From contig JAHBXK010000021.1 of the NCBI GenBank assembly GCA_019636535.1, forward strand, positions 1-60,523: DNA of 60,523 nucleotides, written 5' to 3'. The position numbers were made by a program, and so were the translations under genes. Positions 16,783 to 25,818 of this stretch are shown in pieces (position 1 is the stretch's first letter; the number at the start of each line of letters is the position of its first letter). This DNA is from Phycisphaeraceae bacterium. GTDB lineage: Bacteria; Planctomycetota; Phycisphaerae; Phycisphaerales; UBA1924. The notes under the pieces were generated by a model. It did no database searches and was not told where the DNA came from. It worked only from the letters and a program-made list of their open reading frames with translations.

Positions 16783-18309
16783 TCAGTTGCTGTCCGGAGG
16801 AGCCCCGAAGACGTCGTTGCCGAAGTTGCGATCCAAAAGAAACCCGAACCCATAACTCGCGCGGAAGCCGCTGCGGATGACCGCGAGCGGGAAGGCCCAG
16901 AAGTTCGTTCCGACGTTGATGCGGTCGTCCGGCTTCAAGAAGATATCCGGTTGAGTTTGCTCGCCGATGGCACGCAGATTCAGCCTGATGGTCGCCTGCC
17001 TGCCCGGACCCACGACCCGAGTCAAATCAACCCGTTCTGGAATCGCAAGACCTGACAACCCGCCAGCCGAGTCGATCGCACGCAAGAGCGTCAGCCGGCC
17101 GCCATCAGCGGGAAGTCCGTACGGACCGGGGCGGTTGATCTGACCTGTCAGGTAGACCAGACCTGTTTGCGGCGATGGGAATCGGATGACGTCGCCGGGC
17201 CGAACGACGATGTTGACATCTGCGCGTCCTGCGAGCAACTGATCGACAGGCACTTCGATGACACGCTGGGTCAGGATACCATGGCCGGCAGGGAGTCCAC
17301 GCTCAGTCGCTCGCACCCAGCGTCCTTCACGGAACACCCAGCCGCCGTTCGCATCGGGCAGGTCAATGGGAGGTGGCGAGTCAGACAGGGGTGTCAGCTG
17401 GTGGCTGGCTGAGGAAGCGCCCGGCAGATCGATCAACCCCGACCTGTCTTGGCGCGTCCCCGATGCGAGCACACCCGGAGACGGCTGTGGATCGCCTCTC
17501 TGTCCGGACAGTTCGTCGATCAGGTCGAGGAGGTTCTCTCCCGTCGGTCGTCGCGGCTGGTCTTGCGAAGGTTGAGCCCACGGCCGGGCGGGGTCTCGTC
17601 GGGCATCTGGTGTCGGAGCGGGCAGCCTGCCGGCCGCCTGATCCGTCAACGGAACTTGGCGAATCACGTAGATGGACTTGGTGTTCTGATCGAATTGTCC
17701 GGACCGGGCGAGCGCGTCCAGCAGCCGGAAATCGGCCGAGGGCATGAAGTACGCGCCGGGACCGGTGACCGCACCGATCACGCTGTAGGTCTGCCTTCGC
17801 TGCGAACGGATGATGACCGACACCTGAGCGTTGTCGAGACGCCCCGCCTCACGAACCGCCACCCTCACCGCTTCGGCCACTTCGTGCTTGGTGCGGCCCT
17901 CGGCGTAGACGCCACGGAGGCCCGGGATGTCGATAAAGCCGCGCTCGTCGAGTATGACTTCGAACCCGGACGGCACGCCGGCTTGGTCGTAATCAAGGAT
18001 CTGAACGACGATTGCGTCGCCGGACGCCAGCCGGTACTCCTCGATTTCCGGAAGCAGATCGGAGGAGTGGATCGGGCTTGTCGCCACAAGTTCCACGGGC
18101 TCTTCTTCGATGCTACTGAGTCGCTCGAGGATCGGCATCACCGTTGGTGTGTGTTCAAACCGCCCGAGTGTGCTGGGATCCATGAACGAGTCAACCTCGC
18201 ACCCTGCAAGCGGACCCATCACGACGGCCAGGCACAAGCCGCCCGCTGCGGTTTTTGCCGCCTGTCGAAGCACGTTCCGGGCGGTTTGAGAACGGGGCAT
18301 TTCGGTCAC
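16783..18309 (-). CDS. Wza-like polysaccharide export lipoprotein with SLBB domains
   Basis: A 508-residue outer-membrane export protein. The N-terminus has a signal peptide ending in the lipobox LAGC. A polysaccharide export domain follows (YRLASGDAIVVQILDY, about residues 90-190), then SLBB-type domains (IGAVTGPGAYFMP; YLTGQINRPGPYGLP). The family forms the outer-membrane channel for capsular or exopolysaccharide. The start is GTG 18309, not the ATG three codons later: AGGAG lies 6 bases before the GTG but 15 bases before the ATG. A proline-rich low-complexity linker separates the two SLBB segments. It is the first gene of the minus-strand locus. Confidence 0.9.
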   Translation of the reverse strand: MTEMPRSQTARNVLRQAAKTAAGGLCLAVVMGPLAGCEVDSFMDPSTLGRFEHTPTVMPILERLSSIEEEPVELVATSPIHSSDLLPEIEEYRLASGDAIVVQILDYDQAGVPSGFEVILDERGFIDIPGLRGVYAEGRTKHEVAEAVRVAVREAGRLDNAQVSVIIRSQRRQTYSVIGAVTGPGAYFMPSADFRLLDALARSGQFDQNTKSIYVIRQVPLTDQAAGRLPAPTPDARRDPARPWAQPSQDQPRRPTGENLLDLIDELSGQRGDPQPSPGVLASGTRQDRSGLIDLPGASSASHQLTPLSDSPPPIDLPDANGGWVFREGRWVRATERGLPAGHGILTQRVIEVPVDQLLAGRADVNIVVRPGDVIRFPSPQTGLVYLTGQINRPGPYGLPADGGRLTLLRAIDSAGGLSGLAIPERVDLTRVVGPGRQATIRLNLRAIGEQTQPDIFLKPDDRINVGTNFWAFPLAVIRSGFRASYGFGFLLDRNFGNDVFGAPPDSN

Positions 18310-18547
18310 GATCAACTCCTGGCGAACGGCACTCCAGACGCAATGTGTGCCCAACGGCATGTCGACAACGGGGTTGTGATGCACCGACTGCGAGGCACAA
18401 CCCCCGCCTCCGCGGGTTCCTAATCGGGTTTCTATCGGCACTTGCCCCCCCTGACCCCCAATCGGGGACCGGCTTTTCCTGTCGAGGTTGCCGCACGAAG
18501 CCCCGATCTCTGAGAGCGACCTCAGTCGCACCTACGATTCGCTTGGC

Positions 18548-19729
18548 ATGGCCCACGATCCAACCCCTCAATCATCCAACGCCCCTTCATCCTCGCCAAA
18601 CGGGCCATCGCAGGCGGGCCAGCCCGGCCCCGTTCCCCAGGCACCGGGCGTGGCTAAGACGCTTTCAAGACACCCGCGACCGCTCGGAGGCGATCCCCTT
18701 CGTCGGATAGACCGACCGCTCTTGTCGCTCTCCGGTCTGGTCCTGAACAACACCGACCAAGGGGCGCAGCACCTCGCCCAGAAGCGCAAACCCGAATGGT
18801 TGCGAGCCCGCGTGCCGGGCGGTCCAGGCTTCGAGAGGCTGCGTGCGATTGTCGAGGCCCACCGGCTGCACACGGTCTGCCAGGAAGCAGGGTGCCCCAA
18901 CATGGGGGAGTGCTGGTCCAGGGGTGTCGCCACGATCATGATCCTGGGGGATACCTGCACACGAGCGTGCGGGTTCTGCAACGTCAAGACCGGCCGCCCA
19001 ACGACGCTGGACATCGACGAACCCCGACGCGTGGCCGAATCACTTCACCTCATGTGTCAGGACAGCCACCTCAAGCACATTGTCATCACTTCGGTCAACC
19101 GCGATGAACTGGACGACGGCGGCGCCTCGATCTGGGCCGACACGATCGTCCGTACGCGTGAACTGTGCCCGGACCTATCGATCGAGGTGCTCATCCCGGA
19201 CTTCGAAGGAAACTGGGAGGCACTCGGGCGGGTCATCGATGCGAGTCCGCACATCATCAACCACAATCTCGAAACGGTTCGTCGGATGTACCCGGCGGTT
19301 CGACCCAGCGCGAAGTTCGATCGTTCGCTCGAACTGCTTCGCCGCGTCAAGGCCGCCGGCGTGGTCGCCAAGACCGGAATCATGGTCGGCATTGGCGAGC
19401 GAGACGAGGAGGTCGCCTCGTTGGTTCGGGAGATTCAACAAGCGACTCGCACACCGAGCCCGTGCGGTGGCGAGACCGATTCGTGCGACATTCTGACCAT
19501 CGGTCAGTACCTGCAGCCCACCCGGAACCACCTGCCGATCCACCGCTGGGTAACCCCGCAGCAGTTTGATCGGTTCAAGCAACTGGGCTTGCAGGCGGGC
19601 TTCAAGGTCGTCGAGTCCGGCCCGCTCGTGCGATCGAGTTATCACGCAGACCACCAGGCCGACGTGCTCACGACGATCGAGTCTCAGCGGCTCTCTGTCG
19701 CTTCCAACGACCGGCGGCTCGAGGATTAG
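18548..19729 (+). CDS. lipA: Lipoyl synthase
   Basis: A 393-residue radical-SAM enzyme that inserts two sulfurs into octanoyl groups of lipoyl-dependent enzymes. The auxiliary cluster motif is VCQEAGCPNMGECW, the radical SAM cluster motif is CTRACGFC, and the C-terminal RSSY motif is present in VRSSYHAD; these three together are diagnostic. Core length is as expected, preceded by a roughly 45-residue proline/serine-rich N-terminus. The start is uncertain: ATG 18548 is used, and an in-frame GTG or ATG further up would lengthen the unstructured part. The HD-GYP gene begins 8 bases downstream. No lipB is visible. Confidence 0.95.
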   Translation: MAHDPTPQSSNAPSSSPNGPSQAGQPGPVPQAPGVAKTLSRHPRPLGGDPLRRIDRPLLSLSGLVLNNTDQGAQHLAQKRKPEWLRARVPGGPGFERLRAIVEAHRLHTVCQEAGCPNMGECWSRGVATIMILGDTCTRACGFCNVKTGRPTTLDIDEPRRVAESLHLMCQDSHLKHIVITSVNRDELDDGGASIWADTIVRTRELCPDLSIEVLIPDFEGNWEALGRVIDASPHIINHNLETVRRMYPAVRPSAKFDRSLELLRRVKAAGVVAKTGIMVGIGERDEEVASLVREIQQATRTPSPCGGETDSCDILTIGQYLQPTRNHLPIHRWVTPQQFDRFKQLGLQAGFKVVESGPLVRSSYHADHQADVLTTIESQRLSVASNDRRLED

Positions 19730-19737
19730 ATCGTCAT

Positions 19738-20412
19738 ATGGACACCGAAACGCTGCAGAGACTGCTCCACCAGATTGAGTTGAAGGACGGCTCGACCGCT
19801 GCGCACACGTGGAGAGTCGTGCACTACACACGCATGATGGCCGAACGACTCTCCGTTCCCCAAGATCTTCTCCAACGCGTGACCCACGCCGCGGCGCTGC
19901 ACGATCTGGGCAAACTCGACGTGCCCGACTCCATCCTGAAGAAGCCGGGACCGTTGACACCGTCCGAGTTTGAGACCATCAAACTGCACCCAATTCGTGG
20001 CCACGAATGGTTGCTATCTCTGGGTGAGCAGGATCCCATTGTGCTCAATTTCGTTCGGCACCACCACGAACGCGTCGACGGTACGGGCTATCCGGACGGC
20101 CTTCGTGGTGGAGACATCCCTCTCGGGGCACGCTACTTTGCCGTGGTTGATTCCTTTGACGCGATGACGAGCAAACGCCCTTACCGCCCATCGGCGGGTC
20201 GGGAACTCGCCCCGCAGGCAATCGAACAACTCCAAGCCGGCATTGGTAGCCGCTACTGTCGTGATTGCGTAGAAGCCTTCATCGATCTCTACCGATCGGG
20301 TCAACTCGATTGGGTCATGGAGCACTACAACGACGGTGCCTGCATCGGGGCTTTCCTCGGCGTTGCGTCGCTGCCAACGGGCAAAGACGGCCAGCCACGC
20401 GATGCCGCATGA
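19738..20412 (+). CDS. HD-GYP domain phosphodiesterase, stand-alone
   Basis: A 224-residue protein that is nearly all HD-GYP domain. The HD pair is in ALHDLGKLDVPDSILKKPG, followed by HPIRGHEWL and HHHERVDGTGYPDGLRG, then DSFDAMTSKRPYRP. These are the metal-binding and GYP signature residues. The family hydrolyses cyclic di-GMP or other cyclic dinucleotides. There is no receiver, PAS or membrane part, so any input must come from a partner. It may be cotranscribed with lipA (8-base gap). A tail of about 20 residues is unstructured. Confidence 0.92.
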   Translation: MDTETLQRLLHQIELKDGSTAAHTWRVVHYTRMMAERLSVPQDLLQRVTHAAALHDLGKLDVPDSILKKPGPLTPSEFETIKLHPIRGHEWLLSLGEQDPIVLNFVRHHHERVDGTGYPDGLRGGDIPLGARYFAVVDSFDAMTSKRPYRPSAGRELAPQAIEQLQAGIGSRYCRDCVEAFIDLYRSGQLDWVMEHYNDGACIGAFLGVASLPTGKDGQPRDAA

Positions 20413-20505
20413 TCGGGAGTCCGACGCTGCAAAAGTGCTGGAGATGCTCGATTGTGAGCACGAGTGCCTCTTGCCACGATTCGTGATCACGCACCGCTTG
20501 TTTGA

Positions 20506-20652
20506 CTACTTGTCCGCGGTATTGACCAGTCTGCCCGCCCGACGCTTGCGGTTGATGAGCTTGCGTCCGTTGGACGTCTTCATGCGGGCTCGGAAGCCGA
20601 TACGACGCTTGCGGCGGATCTTGCTGACTTTGCGCTCGTAGTGAATGCCCAC
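20506..20652 (-). CDS. rpmH: 50S ribosomal protein bL34
   Basis: A 48-residue basic protein beginning VGIHYERK and containing RIGFRARMKTSNGRKLINRK, the bL34 core. The start is GTG 20652, with GGAGG five bases upstream. An overlapping ATG two bases earlier is out of frame and encodes nothing recognisable. bL34 is a structural component of the large ribosomal subunit. In many bacteria it is followed by rnpA, but here the downstream side meets the 3' end of the HD-GYP gene, so rnpA is not adjacent. The N-terminus differs from the proteobacterial KRTYQPS form. Confidence 0.93.
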   Translation of the reverse strand: MGIHYERKVSKIRRKRRIGFRARMKTSNGRKLINRKRRAGRLVNTADK

Positions 20653-21156
20653 ATCGACCTCCGGGTGCTCTGCTCAGGGCCGCAACGATATGCGAATGAC
20701 CGACCGGAGTGAAGCGCCCCTCGAATGCCCGAATCACCCTGTTGTGGGGGGTGTCTAAGCAGGTTGGTTTCGCCGTTATTGGACCTACCTGCGGACACGA
20801 TAACCGGTCTTTGCACGCAAATGACCGAAACAGAGAGGGTCGAACGATCAAGTAGCAAAGGACGTGGTAACCTGAATCTCGCGGGCATCCCTGCCCGGCT
20901 CGTGGAGGTCTCCCAAGCCGGACTTACCGGTGGAGCAGCGCCGTGCTTCACAGGATACTGGGTGCGATCGCTCGTCGGCCGCCGGGAAGGCCTGAAGAGG
21001 AGACTTCCCCATCGTCACGCCCATGATCGGCGTGGCATGAAGGGCGACCGGCGAGCGATGGCGTCCAAGGCCGACCGACCCAAAGTGGGTCGCGTTCGCG
21101 CCCATGATTCGACACGTAGAGCGCACGGCGCGCGCTCACGCGACGGACGGACGCTC
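20653..21156. other. Divergent spacer between rpmH and rnc
   Basis: About 500 bases. A long in-frame extension of the RNase III frame crosses it but lacks recognisable sequence. A small hairpin lies at 20882-20897 (arms CGGGCA/TGCCCG). I looked for SRP RNA and RNase P RNA signatures here and found none. It should contain promoters for both flanking genes, but I cannot place them with confidence. Confidence 0.45.
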
Positions 21157-22023
21157 ATGAGTGCATCCGAACAGACCTTGCAGGAGTTGATCGGTTATCG
21201 CTTCGCGCAGATCTCGCTCCTCCGTCGCGCCTTGACGCACGCCTCGATCGCCGAGTCTCGGCGCGCCAGCAACGAGCGGATGGAGTTTCTCGGCGACGCG
21301 GTGCTGGGTCTGGTCTGCTGTGAGATGGTCTACGAGATGTACCCCGACCTGCTCGAAGGAGAGATGACCAAGATCAAGAGCACGGTCGTCAGCCGGCAGA
21401 CTTGTGCAGTGCTCGCACGTCAATTGGGACTCGACGGGTTCATCTTGCTCGGAAAGGGCATGAAGATCCACAAAGTGCTGCCCCAGAGCCTGTCGGCGGC
21501 GATTTTGGAAGCGGTGATCGGCGCGATTTACCTTGACGGAGGACTCACCCCGACACGCACGTTTCTTCGCCCGTTGCTTGAGCCCGTGATTAGGCGGGCA
21601 TATTCGAGCGGCCACCAGGAAAACTTCAAGAGCGTACTGCAACAAATTGCGCAGGTGCGGTTCGGACAGAGCCCGTCGTACCTCGTGCTGGAAGAGAAGG
21701 GTCCGGATCACGCCAAGTGCTTCGAACTGTGCGTCGAGATGGGCGGGAGACGGTTCCGCTCGTGCTGGGGGCCGAACAAGAAGGCCGCGGAACAACAGGC
21801 TGCCCTGATGGCCTTGCAGGACTTGGGCGCAGCGGTTGAGGACGAACGTGGAGAGATCGTCGTGCGCGGTCTCCTGGCGGAACCCAGCGGAGACAGCGAT
21901 CGGCGAGAGGAATCGTCACGAGTCGACATTCGCGGCGTCGAGCGGCTGGAAGACAATCGACTCGGCGAAGCACGGTCGAATGAGCCGCCCCTGCACATGA
22001 CAACTCGCCCGAATGAACCCTAG
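21157..22023 (+). CDS. rnc: Ribonuclease III
   Basis: A 288-residue double-strand-specific endoribonuclease acting in rRNA and mRNA processing. The RNase III signature is ERMEFLGDAVLGL (about residues 38-50), and the second acidic site is in ILEAVIGAIYLDGG. A dsRNA-binding domain follows (about 155-230; KSVLQQIAQVRFGQSPSYLV and later GPNKKAAEQQAA). About 60 extra residues after the dsRBD are polar and unrecognised. ATG 21157 is favoured because the RNase III fold normally starts about 10 residues later; two ATGs further upstream (near 21037 and 21058) are possible. The SixA-like gene starts 9 bases after the stop. Confidence 0.94.
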   Translation: MSASEQTLQELIGYRFAQISLLRRALTHASIAESRRASNERMEFLGDAVLGLVCCEMVYEMYPDLLEGEMTKIKSTVVSRQTCAVLARQLGLDGFILLGKGMKIHKVLPQSLSAAILEAVIGAIYLDGGLTPTRTFLRPLLEPVIRRAYSSGHQENFKSVLQQIAQVRFGQSPSYLVLEEKGPDHAKCFELCVEMGGRRFRSCWGPNKKAAEQQAALMALQDLGAAVEDERGEIVVRGLLAEPSGDSDRREESSRVDIRGVERLEDNRLGEARSNEPPLHMTTRPNEP

Positions 22024-22032
22024 CCTCCCCCC

Positions 22033-22632
22033 ATGAGGCTCCTGATTCTCCGTCATGGCAAAGCCGAGAAGCACTCCGTCTCCGGACGGGACACCGATCG
22101 GGCGCTCACCGATCGCGGCCTCCGCCAGGCCGCTTGGATCGGACAGTTGCTGCTGAGTCGAAGTACGCCTGCGTGCGATCGGATTCCCGAACGCATCCAT
22201 TCGAGTCCAGCCAGGCGTGCCCAGCAGACGGCGAGCGCTGTTGCGGAATTCCTGGGATTGCATGTTGAAGGCGTGCGTGAACTCGATGTGGATGAGCCGC
22301 TGAGCGGGCTCGTGGACGTATTCCACACCCTGTTACGACAAGGTGTCACCTGCGTGCTGTTGGTCGGCCATAACCCACAGTTGGAGGCGTTGTCGAACCA
22401 CCTGCTGGCGTGCGCCGATTCGACCGCCCGCACGAGCAAAGGGGCTGCGCCACACAAACAAACGCCACGAACTCGAGAGCTGCGCACCGGAGAACTCTTC
22501 GCATTCGAAGTCGAATTCGATGAGCGGGTGCTGCAGTCCGGGCTTGACTGGCCGTGCACGTTCGTGGGCGATGCCCGGCTCGAAGGCGACCCGAGCACCG
22601 CATCGGCCTCCGACGAATTCGCCAATGGGTGA
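22033..22632 (+). CDS. SixA-like phosphohistidine phosphatase (histidine phosphatase family)
   Basis: A 199-residue protein. The catalytic RHG is at the very N-terminus (LILRHGKAE), the arginine of the second motif is in HSSPARRAQQTA, and the second catalytic histidine is in LLVGHNPQLE. SixA removes phosphate from histidine in phosphorelay proteins, but other histidine phosphatases act on small molecules; by length and the early RHG, SixA-like is the best name. It lies 9 bases after rnc and 2 bases before the methyltransferase gene, so the three are probably one transcript. Confidence 0.87.
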   Translation: MRLLILRHGKAEKHSVSGRDTDRALTDRGLRQAAWIGQLLLSRSTPACDRIPERIHSSPARRAQQTASAVAEFLGLHVEGVRELDVDEPLSGLVDVFHTLLRQGVTCVLLVGHNPQLEALSNHLLACADSTARTSKGAAPHKQTPRTRELRTGELFAFEVEFDERVLQSGLDWPCTFVGDARLEGDPSTASASDEFANG

Positions 22633-22634
22633 AC

Positions 22635-23435
22635 ATGGATCGCTACGACCTTTACGAGCTCTGCGTCCAGCGGCCGACGGTCACCGTAGATCTTCTGGCG
22701 CATCTGCACGGTGGATCACCGGTTCGGCTGCACGAGGACTTCTGCGGCAGCGGTGCGGTCGCTCGGGCGTGGGTATCGTCTGACTCGTACCGATCTGCTA
22801 TAGGGATTGACGCGGACGAACAGGTCCTGACTGTTGCTCACAGTCGCGCTCACGGTGTCGCCATCGCCGATGGTTGCTTGCGCTTCATCCGAGCCGAGTT
22901 GGGCAACGACACGCATAGCGTGGAGGTCATGGCGGTTGGAGACGCCGACGTCATCTTCGCGGGGAACTTCTCGATCGGCGAACTGCACACTCGCAGCCAA
23001 CTGCTGTGTTACCTTCGGAGTTGCTCTAGACGACTCCGGCGGGGCGGACTGTGTGCGTGCGATACGTACGGCGGAAGGAACGCCTTTGTGCCGGGTTTAC
23101 TCACGCGGACGTTTGTCATTCAGGGATCCGAATCCACCCGGAGCCCGGTCACGGTGGTTCGGTACGGCTACGAACAAGTTCGAGCAGATCCGTTCACCGG
23201 CATTGTCGAGAACCACCTGCACTTCGATGTGACCGTTGGTGGCGAGATCGTGGAGCGACGCCGATCCGCCTTCGTTTATAGGTGGCGAATCTGGAGCGTG
23301 CCAGAAGTTCGGGAAGCGATGACCGAATCCGGCTTTCGCTCGACCGAAGTTCACTGGGATTTGACTGATCAGGATCGCTCGTCGGCATCCGAACCGCCGG
23401 ATACCTACGCGGCATTGATCGTCGGAAGGCACTGA
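22635..23435 (+). CDS. Class I SAM-dependent methyltransferase
   Basis: A 266-residue protein. The SAM-binding motif I is LHEDFCGSGAVARAW, with the acidic ribose-binding residue in AIGIDADEQ, and motif IV-like sequence is DADVIFAGNFSIGEL. The substrate is not evident. It starts at ATG 22635, two bases after the SixA-like stop, so the two are probably coupled. Length is normal for a one-domain methyltransferase with a beta-rich cap (residues about 150-230). Confidence 0.82.
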   Translation: MDRYDLYELCVQRPTVTVDLLAHLHGGSPVRLHEDFCGSGAVARAWVSSDSYRSAIGIDADEQVLTVAHSRAHGVAIADGCLRFIRAELGNDTHSVEVMAVGDADVIFAGNFSIGELHTRSQLLCYLRSCSRRLRRGGLCACDTYGGRNAFVPGLLTRTFVIQGSESTRSPVTVVRYGYEQVRADPFTGIVENHLHFDVTVGGEIVERRRSAFVYRWRIWSVPEVREAMTESGFRSTEVHWDLTDQDRSSASEPPDTYAALIVGRH

Positions 23436-23469
23436 GAGGCTGCCGAAGTTGCTCGAAACAAAGCGGAAG

Positions 23470-23544
23470 TGTCCCGAACGGGATTCGAACCCGTGTTCCG
23501 GCCTTGAAAGGGCCGTGTCCTAGACCAGGCTAGACGATCGGGAC
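23470..23544 (-). tRNA. tRNA-Glu (anticodon UUC)
   Basis: The minus strand folds into a full cloverleaf. The acceptor arm pairs GTCCCGA with TCGGGAC and leaves discriminator A at 23470. The anticodon stem pairs CGGCC with GGCCG around loop CTTTCAA, placing anticodon TTC at 23508-23506. The T arm is ACGGG-TTCGAAT-CCCGT. The sequence resembles E. coli tRNA-Glu. The 3' CCA is not encoded. Confidence 0.97.
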
Positions 23545-23683
23545 GCAGGCAACAAAATGGTCGCGATTCTAGGCACCATTCAACCGGACACAACCCTTCC
23601 AGAGTTCCTGTTGCGGATGTCTCGCCCAACACACCAGTTCGGGTGGGCTTGAGTTTCTGTCGATTCTGTCCGATGTCTTCCGC

Positions 23684-24169
23684 ATGAGCGTTACAAACCC
23701 GCTCCCCCCATTTGCGCATCGTCACGAGGATGCCACCTTACGGAACACCCGCTCTGTCGGGCGTGGCCCGCGAGTTGTGTTGAGGCGGCTGCTGCTGGTT
23801 GTTGGCGGCGCCTTCACGTTTGCGCTCGTCTCAAGCCTGATTCAGCCCGGCGCATCGAGAGCGACACCGAGTACGGTCGAGAGCAGCGATGCCCGGGTAA
23901 CGACGGTGAGTGCCCAACTCGCCAAATTGCCGCACCCGGCAGGATGGCCGTGCCTGGGCCTGCTCCGAGGATCGAGCCAGTTGGTTGTGATCCATGGCTC
24001 CCCCGATGGTCCGCGCTACTCCGTTTACACGTTGGCAGGGCGGCTGATCTCTCCTGATCTTGGCGCCGATGAGGTGTACCGGGAGTTTCCCACGCTGGAC
24101 ATCGAGGGTCTGCGTCTCGAACCGATCGGTGACCATGGCCCGCTGATGCTCTACTCGCCCAGAGATTGA
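23684..24169 (+). CDS. Hypothetical single-pass membrane or secreted protein
   Basis: A 161-residue protein not recognised. A basic N-terminus (about 1-33) precedes one hydrophobic helix (about 34-53, VVLRRLLLVVGGAFTFALVS). The remainder looks like one small folded domain, with QLVVIHGSPDGPRYSVYTL and a C-terminal LEPIGDHGPLMLYSP. It could be anchored with the domain outside. It stands alone between tRNA-Glu and the phosphorylase gene, on the same strand as the latter. Confidence 0.6.
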   Translation: MSVTNPLPPFAHRHEDATLRNTRSVGRGPRVVLRRLLLVVGGAFTFALVSSLIQPGASRATPSTVESSDARVTTVSAQLAKLPHPAGWPCLGLLRGSSQLVVIHGSPDGPRYSVYTLAGRLISPDLGADEVYREFPTLDIEGLRLEPIGDHGPLMLYSPRD

Positions 24170-24273
24170 GGTCGTGAGACGCGCTTCGGTGCGGACCCCT
24201 GAGGGGGTTTGTCGCGAGCACTGGAACGCAGACGTCACTGACCGCGCGCGTTCGGGCACGATACGCTGACGAT

Positions 24274-25008
24274 GTGAGCCGGACGCCCGTGCATGCTGTG
24301 CTTTGCCCGATGAACATCGAGTACCGCGCGATCGCTCGCGCTGTCCGAAACGCGAGACTGCCTGAGGACATGGTGTCGGTTGTTCAAACCGGCATCGGGG
24401 CCCACGCAATCGAGCGAACTCTCGGCTCGCTGAGCACGAATTCAGGTGCGATACAAGGGGTGATCCTGGCCGGTGTGTGCGGCGGACTTCGGCACACATC
24501 CGAGGTTCCCCGGTTGGCGTGCGTGTTGAACCGACGAGGACGGCGTTGGCCGATCGGACGGGACGGCTGGGCGGTCAAGATCGATCATCCGTCGGAGCCC
24601 GGGGTCGATCGGACGAATCAGAAGGAACTTGGCGCAAGCCTGGTCGGGGTGGATGATCTCGTTCCCGGACCGAATGAGAAACGTGATCTTGCGGACCAAA
24701 CCGGGGCCGACCTTGTCGACATGGAGTCTCACACGTTCGCTGCGCACTGTGAGAGACTCGGTCTCCGCTGGGCAGTCGTCAGGGGCGTCAGCGATCGGCC
24801 TGGGGACGTTCTGCCGACAGAACTGCTCGGCTGGATCACGACCGCCGGCGACACGCGGCCTGTTCGCGCTGTCACGGACATGTTGCGAAGACCTTCGTTG
24901 ATTCCGCACACGGTGGCCGCGGTCCGCCGATCGAGTCGCGTTTTGAAACTGGTGGGCGAACGCGTGGTCGAACTGATCTTGGGCTTGGAGCAACGTTGTG
25001 GGCCGTGA
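24274..25008 (+). CDS. Nucleoside phosphorylase-superfamily protein (PNP/UDP/MTAN type)
   Basis: A 244-residue protein starting at GTG 24274. VVQTGIGAHAIERTL resembles the substrate-binding turn, and LVDMESHTFAAHCERLGL carries the VDMES motif that binds the ribose in MTA/SAH nucleosidases and relatives; VVRGVSDRPGD follows as expected. The family cleaves N-glycosidic bonds of nucleosides, futalosine or, in hopanoid loci, adenosyl hopane. The substrate here is open; no hopanoid genes are in the window. The 3' end overlaps nadD by 11 bases. Confidence 0.75.
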   Translation: MSRTPVHAVLCPMNIEYRAIARAVRNARLPEDMVSVVQTGIGAHAIERTLGSLSTNSGAIQGVILAGVCGGLRHTSEVPRLACVLNRRGRRWPIGRDGWAVKIDHPSEPGVDRTNQKELGASLVGVDDLVPGPNEKRDLADQTGADLVDMESHTFAAHCERLGLRWAVVRGVSDRPGDVLPTELLGWITTAGDTRPVRAVTDMLRRPSLIPHTVAAVRRSSRVLKLVGERVVELILGLEQRCGP

Positions 25009-25774
25009 CCGACTGGGACCGATCACACCGCTGCCGATCAATGCCCGCGAACTTCGCGGGCTGCATGCGGTGCTGCTCTTCGGCGGCAGTTTCGATCCGC
25101 CCCACACCGCGCACGTCGCCGCGGGCGAGATGGCTCGCGATCGGCTGTACGGTGATCGGGGTTGGCTGCTCTTCGTGCCCGCAGCCCGCAGCCCGAGCAA
25201 GCGAGTCGACTCCGGCACGAGCGCCCAATCGCGTCTGCGGATGCTGTGCCTGGCAACCGCGTCTGTGATCCAACTCAATGGTGCCACGCGCTGTTCAGTT
25301 TGGGCCGATGAGATCGACCGCGCCAAGCTCAGCGCCGCACGCGCGGACGCAACACCGAGTTACACCATCGATACGGTGCGGAGACTCCGGACGCTCCTGC
25401 CGAGCCGCATCGCGATTCGACTGGTGGTCGGTTCCGATCAAGCCGCCGAGTTCCACCGCTGGCGACAGCCGAGGAACCTGTTGACGCTCGCACGACCGCT
25501 CGTGCTGCTCCGCGAACCGATCGACACCCCGGCCGCGCTGTGGACAGCGATGAGTCGATCACGGTTCTGGTCGACCGATGAACTGAGGACGTGGTGCGAG
25601 TGCGTCGCGCCGGTGCCGCTGATGGCGAACTCGTCAACAGCTCTGCGTGGTGCGATCGAGCGCCGGCGTCTGTCACAAGCGGTTCGGCTAGGACTTTCCC
25701 CTTCCGTCGCGGCGTACATTCGAAACGAAGGTCTGTACGGAGTTCGACGATCCAAGGCAAGGGCCAAGCCATAG
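24998..25774 (+). CDS. nadD: Nicotinate-nucleotide adenylyltransferase
   Basis: A 258-residue enzyme joining NaMN and ATP to NaAD in NAD synthesis. The nucleotidyltransferase motif GGSFDPPHTAHV is near residue 30, and the C-terminal SSTALRG corresponds to the conserved ISSTxIR motif. The start is GTG 24998, overlapping the phosphorylase gene by 11 bases, which suggests coupling. Length is slightly above the usual 190-220 because of extra residues at both ends. Confidence 0.9.
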   Translation: MGRDRLGPITPLPINARELRGLHAVLLFGGSFDPPHTAHVAAGEMARDRLYGDRGWLLFVPAARSPSKRVDSGTSAQSRLRMLCLATASVIQLNGATRCSVWADEIDRAKLSAARADATPSYTIDTVRRLRTLLPSRIAIRLVVGSDQAAEFHRWRQPRNLLTLARPLVLLREPIDTPAALWTAMSRSRFWSTDELRTWCECVAPVPLMANSSTALRGAIERRRLSQAVRLGLSPSVAAYIRNEGLYGVRRSKARAKP

Positions 25775-25818
25775 CCGATTCGCTGTAGCCATGCCCCACG
25801 TGACTTACACTCCCTCCC

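Noticed and set aside
20482..20491. CGTGATCACG palindrome near the rpmH 3' end as an operator
   Set aside because: It lies between two convergent gene ends, and a 10-base palindrome of this composition is expected by chance in 60 kb.
20653..21156. SRP RNA or RNase P RNA upstream of rnc
   Set aside because: No conserved SRP apical-loop or RNase P core sequence could be found; only a small hairpin is present.
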